Assembly (NCBI GenBank): GCA_014706385.1
Contig: JACGZH010000002.1
Coordinates: 372,001-436,000 of the forward strand
Source: Phaffia rhodozyma
Taxonomy: Eukaryota > Basidiomycota > Tremellomycetes > Cystofilobasidiales > Mrakiaceae
Direction of reading: 5' to 3'
DNA length: 64,000 nt
Shown: piece after piece, positions 34,143-46,434 of the stretch
Layout of the letters: the number at the start of each line of letters is the position of its first letter
Position numbering within the stretch: position 1 is the stretch's first letter
Position numbers and translations under genes: made by a program
Notes under the pieces: generated by a model
What the model saw: the letters and a program-made list of their open reading frames with translations, nothing else
What the model was told of the DNA's origin: nothing
Database searches by the model: none

Positions 34143-34672
34143 CCTTGGACGAGCTAATATGTGCTGTCCAGAGAAAGAAGCTTGAAAGAGTAGAGGTTTA
34201 TCTTTATCCGATGGTAGTTGTGTATGAAGAGAGAAGAGAAAATGGGATAGACTTTGTCGTTGCTTTTGAGGTTTCTTGTACAGACCATCTTTCGCCACAA
34301 CTCGCTTGCGAATCACGTCGGCATCCCGGCTCGCTCAACGCCGAAGACACAGCCACATGAAGATGCGTTGTCACGTGACTGCCTCACAACAGTGTGCACA
34401 ACCCAATACTCGTTAACAAAGAAAACTCATGAATAGACTTGCAATGAAATACAAAAAAGACACATGCGAGAGAATACAAAGGGGCAGGAGCAAAATGAGA
34501 AAGTGATGGGGTGTGGAAGAGAGACTGAGAAAGGATAGTGTATGATGAGGGGGACGGAAGACAGATAGAGAAAGAAAAAGGGGAAATCATCTTTTGGACT
34601 TGCATGCCATCTGCCTGAATGACTGGGTACAGATCAAGACCAAAGATCAGAATATGAGATTTCCTGTATTCC
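34143..34672. other. Intergenic region, unknown gene promoter and CIT1 3' side
   Basis: This 530-bp region carries a TCACGTGA-type palindrome (CACGTG at 34372-34377) about 230 bp upstream of the unknown gene. The part near citrate synthase is A/G-rich on +, consistent with the latter's T/C-rich 3' UTR on the minus strand. Confidence 0.45.
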
Positions 34673-37451
34673 TCACTGCCCGTCAGCCCCGCCTTCGAGC
34701 TTGGCTCTAGCGAGTCTTTCGAGTCCATCGAGTGTGATTGATTTAGGTCGCTCGATTGGTAGGCCAAGCGCTCTGTCCCAAACAACTGTCCGGACGCAAG
34801 ACACAGATGAAGAAGTGAAGAATATCAGGGTCAAAATTGAATGAATGAAAGAACAATTTTTTTTATAAAGGAAGAAGAGAACATAGACATACGTTGGGCG
34901 GACGTTCCAATTGCTGAGGTAGATTTGAACAAGACGTGAATTCGAAATTAGTTCTTCTTAATGATCAAAAGTGACAGCGATGAATAACAAGTTTCACAAA
35001 CCTCTGGAAATTCCGAAAATGACTGTGGGAAGGATGGACAGAAAGTACAATGAAAAGGCGATGAAAGATGTTAGTTTTACTGTCACAAGAACAGATGGGG
35101 CCAAGAGGGAGAAGGAGACGTGAGAAAGGAACGACCTACCCGTGTAGTAGTCTATCTGGGTGAGACCGTAATGATGGAGTAAACAACCAGACGTGGCATC
35201 AACATTCGGGTTCGGATTTTTCGTCTTTCCGTGCTCCTTGAGCACTCCAGGAGTGATTTCTGCCAGGACTTTGACGAGCCTGACAACCTCGCTGTTCTCA
35301 AATTCTTTGGCGTGCCGCTGGGTAAAGTCTTGAAGCGCGGTGAATCGGGGGTCAGTTGACCGGAGAACGGCGTGGCCATATCTGTATGAAAGAAGAAGAA
35401 AGAGTCCCATGTGGAGATTAGACAGGAACCAGCCAAACCATGTATATAGAGAAGTCCTTCAGAGAAGACACAAACCCAGGGATAACCCGACCAGACTTGA
35501 GGTAGTCCCATAGATAAGTCTTAACATCTTCATCGGTGATTTGTTTGGGCGGGGCCTGCTCGTCACTCTCATCCTGTTCTGTAGGGTTTGCAGATAGCTT
35601 GGCTTGCATCTGGAGAATAAACTTGAGGACGTTTTGGTTGGCAAGTCCGTGCAGGGGTCCGGATAGACCTGCCACGCCGGCACTAGAGGTGACAAGTTTG
35701 TCTACAGCGTCAGCCCTAAAAGTTTCGAACTATGTGATGAATTCGAGTCGAGAGAGAGGAGACTAACGAATAGGCCGTAAAGGGGTTGACCAGAGCAGAC
35801 CCAACGAGTTGCGTCGCATGTGCTATTTTGATGCGGAGAAGATTTCAATAGAGAAAGGAGGATGAACGGACCAAGTGATGAAAAATGATGCGAGATAGAG
35901 GGACTGACCGCTAACATTTCCTCCTTCGTGGTCTGAATGGAGTGCGCTGAAGTTTAGAAGGCACGTGAGCTTCTGAGATGGGCCATGAAGAGGCAGAAAC
36001 GATGTAAGGACTTTGAAGAGGGGACGCACATATACAAGCCGAGATATTCTTCGAAGGTTACAGATCGACAAGGCGCGTCCTTGTCTGAACTGATCATGTA
36101 CTTCATGGTCGAAGCGTAGCTGTCTGTTTACATCGAACTGGAGGCGTCGGTACTGTGGACATGGGTACTACATGAGTGCCTTGAGAAGGAAATTGTACAA
36201 ACGGATTAGATCACCGGCCTGTTTGCCAGAGTGAGCGAGCTCTCTATTAGGAAAGTATGTATTTCGATAGATTCTTGCTGCCAGACTGGGTAGCTTCGCT
36301 ACAAGCGCAAGTGAGTCGTCCAATGTTGATCGCCAATACTCTGACCTAGTTGGGAACGAGGTGGAGAGGTAAGCGTTGAGTTTTAATTGTGAAGAGAATC
36401 AAGAGAAAAGAGAGAGTGCCTACTTTGCGAGTGGGGTTTCCGAAGCGTAAAGAGGAGAGAAAGCAGACTGGTTGGCGAGGAGGGCCACTCCAATCTGCAG
36501 TTGGGTCATCGGATGGGTCGCCCGAGGTAAACTGATAGGAGGAGTTAAAATAAAAGGAAGAGAGAGAGAAGAAATAGGGAGAAATGGAGAAAGAAGCATG
36601 TTTGTAAGTACCCACGTTAATCAAGGTAGTAAGCTCGAAATAAAGAGAGCGAGATTCACCTATCCATCACGTTTTCAACCTCTCTGCCAAGTCCAGAGAT
36701 CTTCGCGAGATCTTTGGAGAACCCAACGGCTTCGTCCTTTGTGGGCACTTCACCAGTAAGCAGATACCAAAACATTGACTCTGCCCTTGGGTTTGGTAGC
36801 GTCTTGAGAATCTCGGGGAGCGTTCGAGAACGGAATCGGCTGAGAAGTGGATGAAGAGCAAGTAACGGAAGAGAAAGGATACGAAGAGAGATGAACACGA
36901 AAACGATTGAAGGTCAAATGAAGTGAACTTCTGAAAGGTAAGATGAGCAAGAGAAAGGAAAGTGTAAGATTGTCTCACATTCCTTCGTTAGGATCGAGGG
37001 AAGATCCTTCCCAGAGCAATGTGGTGAGTCCTCTACCACCGTTGAGAATATGATCGAGCTTGATGGTCTCTAGTTCGAGTGAGCCATGGTTCTTTTTCTG
37101 AAGTTGTAAAAGTTTGGTGATAAGTCCGTCGGAGATATCCGGATGGATGTAACCGATTGGTTAGCGATGGGAGACTAGCATATCGATTGGGACAAGGCAC
37201 AAAGAGATTAAACTGACCAGAGCAGCAACCTTTTCCCGTTTAATTGGAATAGCCTCTTCCATCTTCTTGACAAGGATCTGCGGCATTGTGGGGAGAGAGA
37301 GTCAGGCCTGAGGAAAACAATCTGGACGAGACAAGAACCATGAGACGGCGAGAGAAGCTCAGCCCACCTTTCTGGACATGGATCTGATGGACCGAACTGA
37401 GCGTGAACATGGTGTGAGAAAATGCTTAGAAGAGAATACGGTCGATACCAT
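34673..37451 (-). CDS. CIT1: Citrate synthase, mitochondrial
   Basis: Condenses acetyl-CoA and oxaloacetate in the TCA cycle. Fourteen exons from the 5' end: 37451-37368, 37277-37218, 37097-36979, 36839-36660, 36531-36424, 36345-36203, 36123-36030, 35946-35909, 35822-35768, 35715-35476, 35381-35140, 35022-35002, 34913-34893, 34785-34673 (505 aa), all in phase. The N-terminus is a serine/arginine presequence (SSKHFLTPCSRSVRSIRSM). Motifs: YLLTGEVPT, LPRATHPMTQLQIG, ALHSDHEGGNVSAHATQLVGSAL, GLSGPLHGLANQ, VIPGYGHAVLRSTDPR with the catalytic histidine, then DYYTVIFGISRAIGTSAQLV and WDRALGLPIERPKS. It ends GGADGQ without a peroxisomal tripeptide. Two consecutive 21-nt exons sit near the 3' end. 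Confidence 0.96.
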
Positions 37452-38812
37452 CGTGATGGACAGAGTGTGAGTGAGTGTATGAGTAAGAGTATGATAGAGA
37501 GAGAGGAAGCGGGAATATAAATGAGATGGTAAGAGAGAGAATGTGTGTAGATGAGTGAGGTTAGCGATCAAGGTTGGTGTGAGATCAGTGTGAGCAAAGA
37601 CAGCATGAGATCAACAAAGAGAGAGTTCAGTCCAATAAGAGCGGGAGAAAGATACCGGAAAGACAGAGATGAGAGAAGAGGAACGATATCAGATGATCAA
37701 CTGGGTATGTGAGTAGGTCAGTGAGTAAGCGCGTGTGTGCCTTGACACACTGAACAGAGAACAGGGTTGAAGAGTGCCCTGGGAAGACCAGACGACAGGC
37801 CCAAGGCACCGAGCGCACATATGCGCATACTCACTCACATACACCCAGATCTCTCTCATTCTCACCCTCGGGGTCGTCATCACCGGTCACCAAGAGCACA
37901 GCCTGACTGACACCGGCATGTCATCCATTGGTCTTGTTGACGATCAGCTGCTTCCTGCCTCGTTTCTCTCGGGTCTTTCAGGAAAGATGGAACATACATG
38001 CTCTTGTCTCACGTGCTTATGTGGCGGCTGTTGTCAGGGTTCGGTTTCAAAGGGGTAATGGAGAGGTTACGATGGTTGTAACCAACTAGGAGATGTGGCT
38101 GACAAGAAGGAAGTTCAGGCCCTCTGGCTCTAGTAGTCGTGACGAGGGCGCAAGGCGGAGAAATCGGAAGAACCAGATTGATATAACACTGGGAACAAGA
38201 GTACTAGGGAACAGAGGAGTGACAAAGGATCCAGGCTTGGGAGACTATACTATGGTTGGCAAAGGAGTCCCGTCTTTTATATCCTCCTCAGACTTCAACG
38301 ATTGTGCATATGAGGATGAATCACAGAGGGTGCTAGAAGCGCTTGCGCTGCAAGACCATGATGCAATGAGAAAGCATAAGGAATAACGAAGCAGGAGGAG
38401 CGACGAAAGCAGGACAAGCGACAGAAGCAGGAGAAGGTTACCATGGTGTAACACTCCGGTCACATCCCTGACAGTTTTATCTCACACTTACCCAGCACGT
38501 GCATCCTTTTGGCCCAACACAGCTTCTTCTTGGTTACAGCCCCGTTCCTAGAGGAAAAAAAACCTGTCAACATTTTTTACTTTTTTTTCTCCTCACTCGG
38601 TCGAAAGTTGAGGATCCCTTCTCTCGCCTTTGGACGTTGCCACTTGTGTTCTTTCTCTCTTGACCTCCAACCCTCCTACATACCCACATCGGTAGGCTTA
38701 CTCCCATCAGTACGCCACCACCCGGACCGTCTCTCGTTCCGTTTTTCCTTTCGGCCTTCACACTTTCAATCTCTGTTTTTCTCTCCTCTCTGCCTCTGGT
38801 CTCGATTTAGAA
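37452..38812. other. Divergent intergenic region CIT1/KAP123
   Basis: This region of 1.36 kb serves both divergent genes. GAGA/GTGA-rich sequence flanks the citrate synthase start and a pyrimidine-rich tract precedes the Kap123 start. An open frame at 38093-38386 (98 codons) lacks recognisable similarity and is probably spurious. Confidence 0.45.
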
Positions 38813-41800
38813 ATGACCGTTCGTCCTTATTCAACTGTGTACCAAGAACTCACCGCAATCTTGATCTTTCCTCGCTAAACAAGTCTCGTCGATGTCTGTT
38901 ATCACCGTCGTCACTGCCTTTTCTTCCAGTCTTTCGTTCAGAACCTGCACGCCCTGTTGGAGCAGACCTCTGCCCCGGATACCAACGTCATCCAGCAGGT
39001 CAGTAGTCCGGGCCGAATATGAAACGTTCCTTTTTGCAACGCCTGCCTGCCATTTACCATATACATTCGTTCTCTTTTCTTTCTTTTTTCCTTATTCCAT
39101 ATTCTAAACATACACGCATACACCCATCCACAGGCAACCCAAACGCTCAACACTCAATTCTATAAGAGCGCCGAATGTATACCCGCTCTCTACGAGATCA
39201 TGGCAACCTCGCCTATGTCGAACGTAGGTTTATTGCCTTTGAACAGACGAGCTCTTGAAAGAATTTCTGATGGTTGTTTTTATCTTCTTTTCCCTCCCCC
39301 TTCCCTTCCTGCTTCTCTTTCATTCGGTTACATCTCCCTATCCATCAGATCCGGCAACTGGCAGCTGTCGAGCTTCGTAAACGAGTGGTCGCCAAGGACG
39401 GAAAGATGTGGAAAGAAGTTCCTCAAAACATCCGAACACAGATCAAGCACAACTCCCTCGAGACCGTTGTTAAGGAGGAGACGTGCGTCTAAGACTTCAT
39501 CTCACATCCTGTTGCTCTCTATAGCTAACTCCTGATTTTGTCTTCTATAGCACTCTTGTCCGACACTCGGCCTCCAGGGTCATCTCCGCCATCGCCTCTT
39601 ACGAGCTTGAGCTCTCCCCTCCTCAGTGGCCTGAGCTCCTACCTTTCCTCTACCAGCTCTCCGCCGCTCCGCTTGCCGGACATCGAGAGATTGGTCTATA
39701 CATGCTCTACGCTCTCCTCGACACTGTGGCTGACTGTCTTCAAAACGAATTGACCACCATGTTCGCTATCTTCCGAACCAGCCTGGGTGACGCCGAGAGC
39801 GAGGAAGTCAGGATAACTACCTTGAAGTGAGATGCACAGCGTTTGAGACCATTCTCTGTCGGAAGCGATCATGACATCACTAACCTGTACATTCTCTCTT
39901 TACTCTGTCCCATAGGGCCTTGGGAAAGGTTGCCGAGTACATCGATACTGAAGACAAGGCCGATATTGCCGCCTTCCAATCTATGATTCCTGCTATGGTC
40001 AACGTTCTCCACCAGGCCATGGAATCCGGCAATGAGGATGCCTGCCGAACTGGGTTCGACGTTTTCGAGACTCTTCTCATCCTTGTTCGTCTTTCTCAGC
40101 TTTTCTGTCTCTGTCTCTTACCGAAAAGCTCTCGTACTGACCCTGACTCTCTTGTCGCTTATCGTACTTCTCCCTCTGTAGGAAACTCCATTGATCTCCA
40201 AGAACGTGCCCGACCTTGTCAACTTCTTCCTTACTGGTGGTCAGACCCAGTCGTACGATGATGACATCAGAGTCCTCGCTTTGAACGCCCTCCTGTGGAC
40301 GATCAAGTACAAGTCCAAGAAGGTCCAGCAGGCAAACTTGGGTGACGATATTCTCGCCAGGTTGCTCCCTATCGGTCGAGAAGATGAATCGGAGGATGCC
40401 GATGAGGATTCTCCTTCAAGAGTATGTATCTTTATTTTATCGAACCCCATATACTACGACTGTCCATTAAACTTGTTTTTGTTTTGTATGTCTTCTCTCC
40501 TAGCTCGCCTTCCGAACTTTGGATGTTCTCTCTCAGACGCTTCCTCCTACCCAGATCTTCCCCTCTCTCTCTAGACACATTCAGACTGACATGGCTTCCG
40601 CCGACCCTTCCGCCCGAAAGGCTGCGCTCATGGCGCTCGGTGTCACTGTCGAGGGTTGCTCTGAATTCATTCGACCCCACGTTGCCCAGCTCTGGCCAAT
40701 TATCGAGGCCGGTCTTGCTGACCAGGATCCCAAGGTCAAGAAGGCCGCCTGCATTGCCCTCGGATGCTTGTGCGAGTGGTTGCCGGAAGAATGTGCACTC
40801 AAGCACGAGGCCATCGTCCCCATCCTTTTCAACCACATCTCGGACCCTGCTACCCAGAAGTCTGCTTGCGCTGCTCTCGACTCGTATCTCGAGATCCTCG
40901 GAGACGACATCTCAAACTACCTTCCTTTGCTCATGGAGCGACTGATCGTCCTTCTCGAAAATGCGCCTCTTCCCGTCCGAACTACAGTCACAGGAGCGAT
41001 CGGCTCAGCCGCTCATGCATCCAAGTCGGGTTTCATCCCTTACTTCGAGGCCACCATCACCAGGATGCAGCCTTTCTTGACGCTCAAGAACGATGGCGAG
41101 GAGACTGATCTCCGAGGTATTGCCACCGATACTCTCGGTACGATCGCTGAGGCCGTCGGTAAAGATGTCTTCCGACCTTACTTCCAGCCATGCATCAAGT
41201 TGGCTTTCGAGGGTCTCATCCTCGATAACCCCAGGTTGAGGGAATGCTCCTTCATTTTCTTTGCCACCATGGCCAAGGTGTTCGAAGAAGAGTTTGTGCC
41301 CTACTTGCCCAACGTGCTCGAGTCCCTCTTGAGCTCGTGCGATCAGAGCGAGACCGATGAGTACCTCAACGAGACTGGAAACATTTCGGACAATGTCGCC
41401 GCCGCTATTGAGGCTTTCACCTCAGATGGCGGTCACTCTAAGGGCACTATCGATGACGAAGACGATTCCGAGTTCCTTGACATTGAGGACGACGCAGACG
41501 AGCTCGAGAAGCTCTTTGGCGGTGTCAACTCTGGAATCGCGATCGAGAAGGAGGTCGCTGCTGATGCGATTGGTGATGTCTTTGCCGCCACCGGTCAAGC
41601 TTTCTTGCCCTACGTTGAACGATCCGTCACTGTGCTTGTCAAGCTTTTGGATCACTACTACGAGGGTATCCGAAAATCTGCCTTGTCCAGCTTGTTCAAG
41701 TTCATCAACACCTTCTACGATCTCTCCGAGCCTGCCCCTTGGACCCCCGGATTGAACGTCGTGAGTAGTAATTTCATCAATTCTTTTTTATGCATCTTGA

Positions 41801-43401
41801 GCACGTAATTGACTTGGATGGATGTCTTGTTTGGGGATATAGACCGTGCCGCTTCACTCCAACGTCAAGCAGCTCGTTGATGTTGTCCTTCCCGCTATCT
41901 TCAACATGTGGGATGCCGAAGATGACAAGTGAGTTTTTCTCTCGATCGTGTCAAGTCTTGTTGTTCTGTCTCCTTCTCTCTTCCTCCCTCCCTCCCTTCC
42001 CCCCTCCCCCCTTATTCCAAATGATGATCATATCAACTCAGCTCACTACGAGGCTCCTAGGAAAAGCCAAAGAAATGAACTTGATTACCTTTTGCGTATC
42101 TGAAACCCCCTTATTCCCTCCTCTGTCTAAATTGACCATCGGCAACCTCCATGCAAAATCAAAAACCTTTTCGTTCTCTATCGATCCCCTTATTCGTTTT
42201 GCATGAGTTTCTGACTGGAATTTTTTTCATCTTTGTTTCCTTTGCTTCTTGTTCATTGTCGGTGATTGTTTAGGACGGTCGTTATCATGTGCGCTAATGA
42301 GCTTTCGGAGGCGATGAACAAATGCGGACCCGCACTTGTTGAAGGACGTACGTAAAGCGTCTCTGCACAAATGTACATTTTTCTTTACTTACCAACCGAT
42401 TGCCAACTATCATTTCAGACGTCGAGAAGATCGCTTTGTATGCTTCTGAGATCCTTCAGGAGAAATCCCTTTGCCAGCAGGATCCTGATGAGGATGAGGA
42501 AGATGCTATCGAAGGGGAAAGCTCGGAGTACGAGTCTGCGTTGATCTCTAACGCCAGTGACATTGTCGGCGCCCTCGCCAGTGTCCTTGGAGCTGATTTC
42601 GCTCAGCCCTTTGGACAGTTCCTTCCTCTCATCAAGAAGTTTTACGTTAGTCTTTGGTTTTGCGATCCTCTCTTAAAGCACAGTTCGTTCCGTGCTAATG
42701 AGTATCTGATAAAATACGATCGTTGAAAACCAATTGAACAGAACGCCAAGCGATCGTCATCCGATCGATCGATGGCCGTCGGATCTTTGGGAGAGATCAT
42801 CACTGGCCTGAAGGGTAGCGTGACTCCTTACGTGCCTGCTCTATTCGAGCTCATCTATCAGGGTTTGTCTGATGTGGAGGCCGAGGTCCGATCGAACGCT
42901 GCGTTCGCCGCTGGAATTCTTGTTGAGAACATGGATGCCCAGCTTCAGTTTGACGATGCCGTCAGATTGTTGACCGTCCTCCGACCGTTGTTCGCCCAGG
43001 CCGAGGGTGAAAGCTCCGCTCATGGACAGGGTAGAGATAACGCTGCTGGTGCGGTGGCCAGAATCATCTGCAAGGATATGCACGTTGTTCCTCTGGATCA
43101 GGTCCTTCCGATCATGTTTGAGGCTTTGCCCCTCAAGAATGACTTTATCGAGAACCGAATCGTCTTCCAGTGCATCTTCCAGCTCTTCCAGGTTTCATCT
43201 TCGGACCCCAAGGTCCTTCCCATCCTGATGAGCCACATCGACCGGTTGCTTCATGTATTTGTGTACGTTCTCTCGAGCGAGCACGAGAGTGAGATCACCA
43301 CAGAGACTAGAGAACAGCTCATCGCTCTCGTCAGGCATTTGACCACCGTCGAAGGTCTCGACGGAAAGATTAGATCTTCCCAGTTGGCCCAGTATCTCTA
43401 A
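38813..43401 (+). CDS. KAP123: Karyopherin beta, Kap123/importin-4
   Basis: HEAT-repeat nuclear import receptor; yeast Kap123 carries ribosomal proteins and histones H3/H4. Exons: 38813-38818 (6 nt), 38930-38998, 39134-39223, 39349-39482, 39551-39826, 39916-40084, 40182-40421, 40504-41760, 41843-41928, 42274-42347, 42419-42645, 42742-43401 (1095 aa, normal). The N-terminus has the importin-beta RanGTP-binding region: IRQLAAVELRKRVVAKDG and TLVRHSASRVISAIASYEL. HEAT repeats follow throughout; an acidic loop (DDEDDSEFLDIEDDADELEK) and a second acidic segment (QQDPDEDEEDAIEGE) match the family. The first coding exon holds only ATGACC before a GTTCGT donor. Confidence 0.94.
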
Positions 43402-44132
43402 ATTGACAAGAGAGCCCCAAGGGGGTTTTCTGTGTCTTTCTTTCGCATGTAGCTCTTTACTCTCTCCTCCTTCCCCATCCTAATTTCACGAGTCACGATT
43501 CTTTCGTTTTTTGTTCCTTCTCTTTTTGCTCTTCTGCATTTCTTGACCCTTTTGTCTCCCTCACTCTTTTTGTTCCCTCCCTTCGTCCCTACTTCCTTTA
43601 CCCGTCTCCTTCTTCCTAGAGGGGACGCGCACACTAAAAGATCAACCCATAAAGAGGGACAGATGCAGTCGGTTTCCTTTTTGCTCAGATACCCTTCATC
43701 TCCTTTCCCTCCCCGCCTCCTCTTCTCCCTTGGTTCATTTCCTCTCTTTCCTGCCTGTCGTTTTCTCTCTCCTCTTTATTATTCTCTTTCTCTCAACAAA
43801 AAAAAGGTAGCTGAAGCTTCTTGACAACTTGCCGTAAATTATAGAACGGCCATTTCTCTTTTCAAGCTCAGTCCTCATGTTTCGCCTGCACTTGAAGAAT
43901 AGCGAGGAAGAGAAAAGAACATTATAGGTTGATTCTAATACCTCGAAAGAATGTTAGGGTTGATCATAGAAATAGATTTCATCATTTCTATCGGAGTTGA
44001 CCTGTACAGAAATTCATGCGGCCTTTCGCGTTTGATCAAACATCACTATCCAACCTTCGACCTCACCATCTGAGGGGATACCAGTGGAACAAATAAAGAC
44101 AAGACTCGGAAAAGCGAAAGAGAAAGAGAAGA
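43402..44132. other. Intergenic region KAP123/second PTC7-like gene
   Basis: This 731-bp region is pyrimidine-rich. It holds the Kap123 3' UTR and the phosphatase promoter. No gene is seen. Confidence 0.5.
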
Positions 44133-46057
44133 ATGTTTCGACCACCTTTAGTTTTCCCGTTCTCGGTCCCCAGATCATCAACTCTGACCTCCCTCCCTAT
44201 TCTCTTCCGGTACTTTTCCTCTCCTCCACCCTCCTCAACCTCACCCAATCCCGCACGGACTCTGAAAGACTCGCCAAACTTCACATTCGAGATCGGCCTT
44301 TCGTTCGCTGGAAAACCGAGAAGACGAGGCGAGCAAATACCCAGAGGTATCTCATCAGGCGGCGAGAAGGGTGAATGGAGAGAGCGGATGATCAACTGGA
44401 CGGAAGGTAGTTCTGAGTTCAATGGAGAGACATCGTCAGGCAAGGTTGGCGAGGTCAGAGTCAAAAAAGATAAAAAGGATGCGGGTGAGGATTTCTTCAT
44501 GATACATGAAAGACCGGCCGATCAGGTTAGTTTCCAGTTAATTTGTTTCATTCTTTCTTTTATCTTCAAGAGTGATTCCCGCTTTTCGCACCAGAGATAG
44601 GTCTTGAGACTGATCATTTTCGGGTAATTCTTTCATGATGGAAATCTGTAAATTGGATTTGTTGGGACTGATTTCTTGCGTCCTGATCGGCTCGATTGAA
44701 CGATTCAGTTGACGACGTTAGCAGTAGCAGACGGAGTAGGTGGTTGGGCCGAGAGTGGAGTCGATCCATCCGTGTTCTCTCAAGCGCTGATGTATCACGC
44801 CTGGAAGGCCGCTCAGGGTGATGTATCGGCTCAGCCGAAAGATATTCTTCAGAAGGCTTATGATGGCGTTAAGGTTGATGCCGAGGTCAAAGCGGGTTTG
44901 TCCGCCTATCGTTGTCTTGCATATAATCAAGATCTCATCTTTGCGTGCTGGGCAGCTGTTAACAGAGTTGGACATTGCGGGTTCTGCCTTTCATTCAAAA
45001 AGGTTCAGCTACGGCTTGTGTATTGCAGCTCGATGGGTCGGACGGCAAGTTAACATCTGCAAAGTACGTCCTTTCCCAGAAGAGAGTTCTTGACATCTTT
45101 TAGCGCACCAGTCTGATGATTGCTTCATGTCTTTCTCCGTTCGCTCTTTGTTTCTTTTTGTCCTCCTCTCCTGCTTGACTCAGCTTGGGTGATTCGGGAT
45201 ACCTCGTTATCCGAAAAAACAATGAGTTTCTTGATGTGCCTGGAGCACAACAGCATTACTTCAAGTGAGGCTTCTCTTCTCATTCGGGCCTTGCATGGCA
45301 ATTCTTTCTTTCCTTGCTTAGCATGCATCTGGTTTTGTGTTCCTTCATTTCTCACGCTGTTAGCTGCCCGAGGCAGTTAGCAAAGGTTCCCCATCGAAGA
45401 GGATACGAGACAAACATCACTGATCTTCCTAGGGACGCGGACTTGTTTGAAGTTCAGTTGGAAGATGGAGATGTTGTGATTTTGTTTGTACGTTCTTTCC
45501 CTCCTTCTCCTTGTTTCAGGTATTGGAAGAAAGGGGAAAGATAGACAGATAGGGAGTCATCAAGATGGAAGAGAAGATTAGAAAAAGAAAAAAGACCGGT
45601 TATACCGACGCTCTTGGTTTATTTCTATTTGATCTTCTCCGGATCCGGACGGGCCCGACATAGACGGACGGACTAGGCGATAACGTCCACAACTCCGAGG
45701 TTCTCCTTCTCTTAGCGCAAGCACAGATAGAGACTCCTCCGCCATCGCCCAAGTTTGGAGTGACCGCATCTAAAAAATTGAGTGTCGCTCAAAAGTTGGC
45801 AGATGGCTTGAAGACATATGGTCAGGTCTGTATGGGTTCGACCGAGAAGGTCTCGCCCTTCACACTCGCTGCGGCCAAGGAAGGCTTGAACTTCAGAGGA
45901 GGCAAGACGGATGAGTGGGTTCTCCTCTCCTGTTATCTTTCTGTGCTCTCCGATATTGACGGATGCATCGAGTGTTTGTGTTTCTCTCATGTTTGATCTA
46001 TTCAGTATCACCGTGATTGCAGTCAGGGTGAAGAAGAACCAACAGACGTCCGCTTAA
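44133..46057 (+). CDS. Mitochondrial PP2C-type protein phosphatase, Ptc7-like (copy B)
   Basis: A second metal-dependent phosphatase of the Ptc7 type. Exons: 44133-44525, 44709-44895, 45003-45063, 45184-45264, 45364-45487, 45664-45914, 46006-46057 (382 aa, the usual family size). The N-terminus (VFPFSVPRSSTLTSLPILFR) is a plausible presequence. Motifs: GEDFFMI, VADGVGGWAESGVDPSVFS, AGSATACVLQL, NLGDSGYLVIRKNN, GAQQHYFNCPRQLAKVP, EDGDVVILFTDGLGDNVHN, and the final GGKTDDITVIAVRV. All metal-binding aspartates expected from the family (ADG, TDG, DD) are present. It lacks the serine-rich insertions of copy A at 10191-12678. Which copy is the functional orthologue of yeast PTC7 cannot be told. Confidence 0.92.
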
Positions 46058-46434
46058 TTCACTCGTAACCCAACGACTTTTCTTTCTCTTTCTGGCTCGA
46101 AAATGGAAGTTATCCCTCTCCCCTCGCACTGAGAGATGGTCAGAGAACAAGATGCTGCTATGATATGAATTTTATACCCTCAATGTATGTGTGTATGCGT
46201 TGTTGTGTGTGCTCTCTGGAAGCGGACGTATAGCGCTCTGGTCGGAGTGTGGTTACGGCCGGACCAGGCTAAACATGTAACCAAACATCGTTATCTGTCT
46301 GATTTTGGTTTTAATTTTACAATTTTTTTGGGCCTCTTTTGCCGTCGTTTCCGTCGTCCGACAACCATCCCACCCACACCCTTTTCCCCATCCTCCAGCT
46401 CCCTTCCCTTGTACATCTGTCTCTCTCCTTCACA
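46058..46434. other. Intergenic region, second PTC7-like gene/GUA1
   Basis: This 377-bp region has a C/T-rich stretch just upstream of the GMP synthase start. Nothing else was seen. Confidence 0.5.

Noticed and set aside
38093..38386. 98-codon open frame between CIT1 and KAP123
   Set aside because: No recognisable motif and no clear splice partners; it lies in a divergent promoter region.
40424..40945. Plus-strand frame of 173 codons in KAP123
   Set aside because: Out-of-frame shadow of the large Kap123 exon at 40504-41760.
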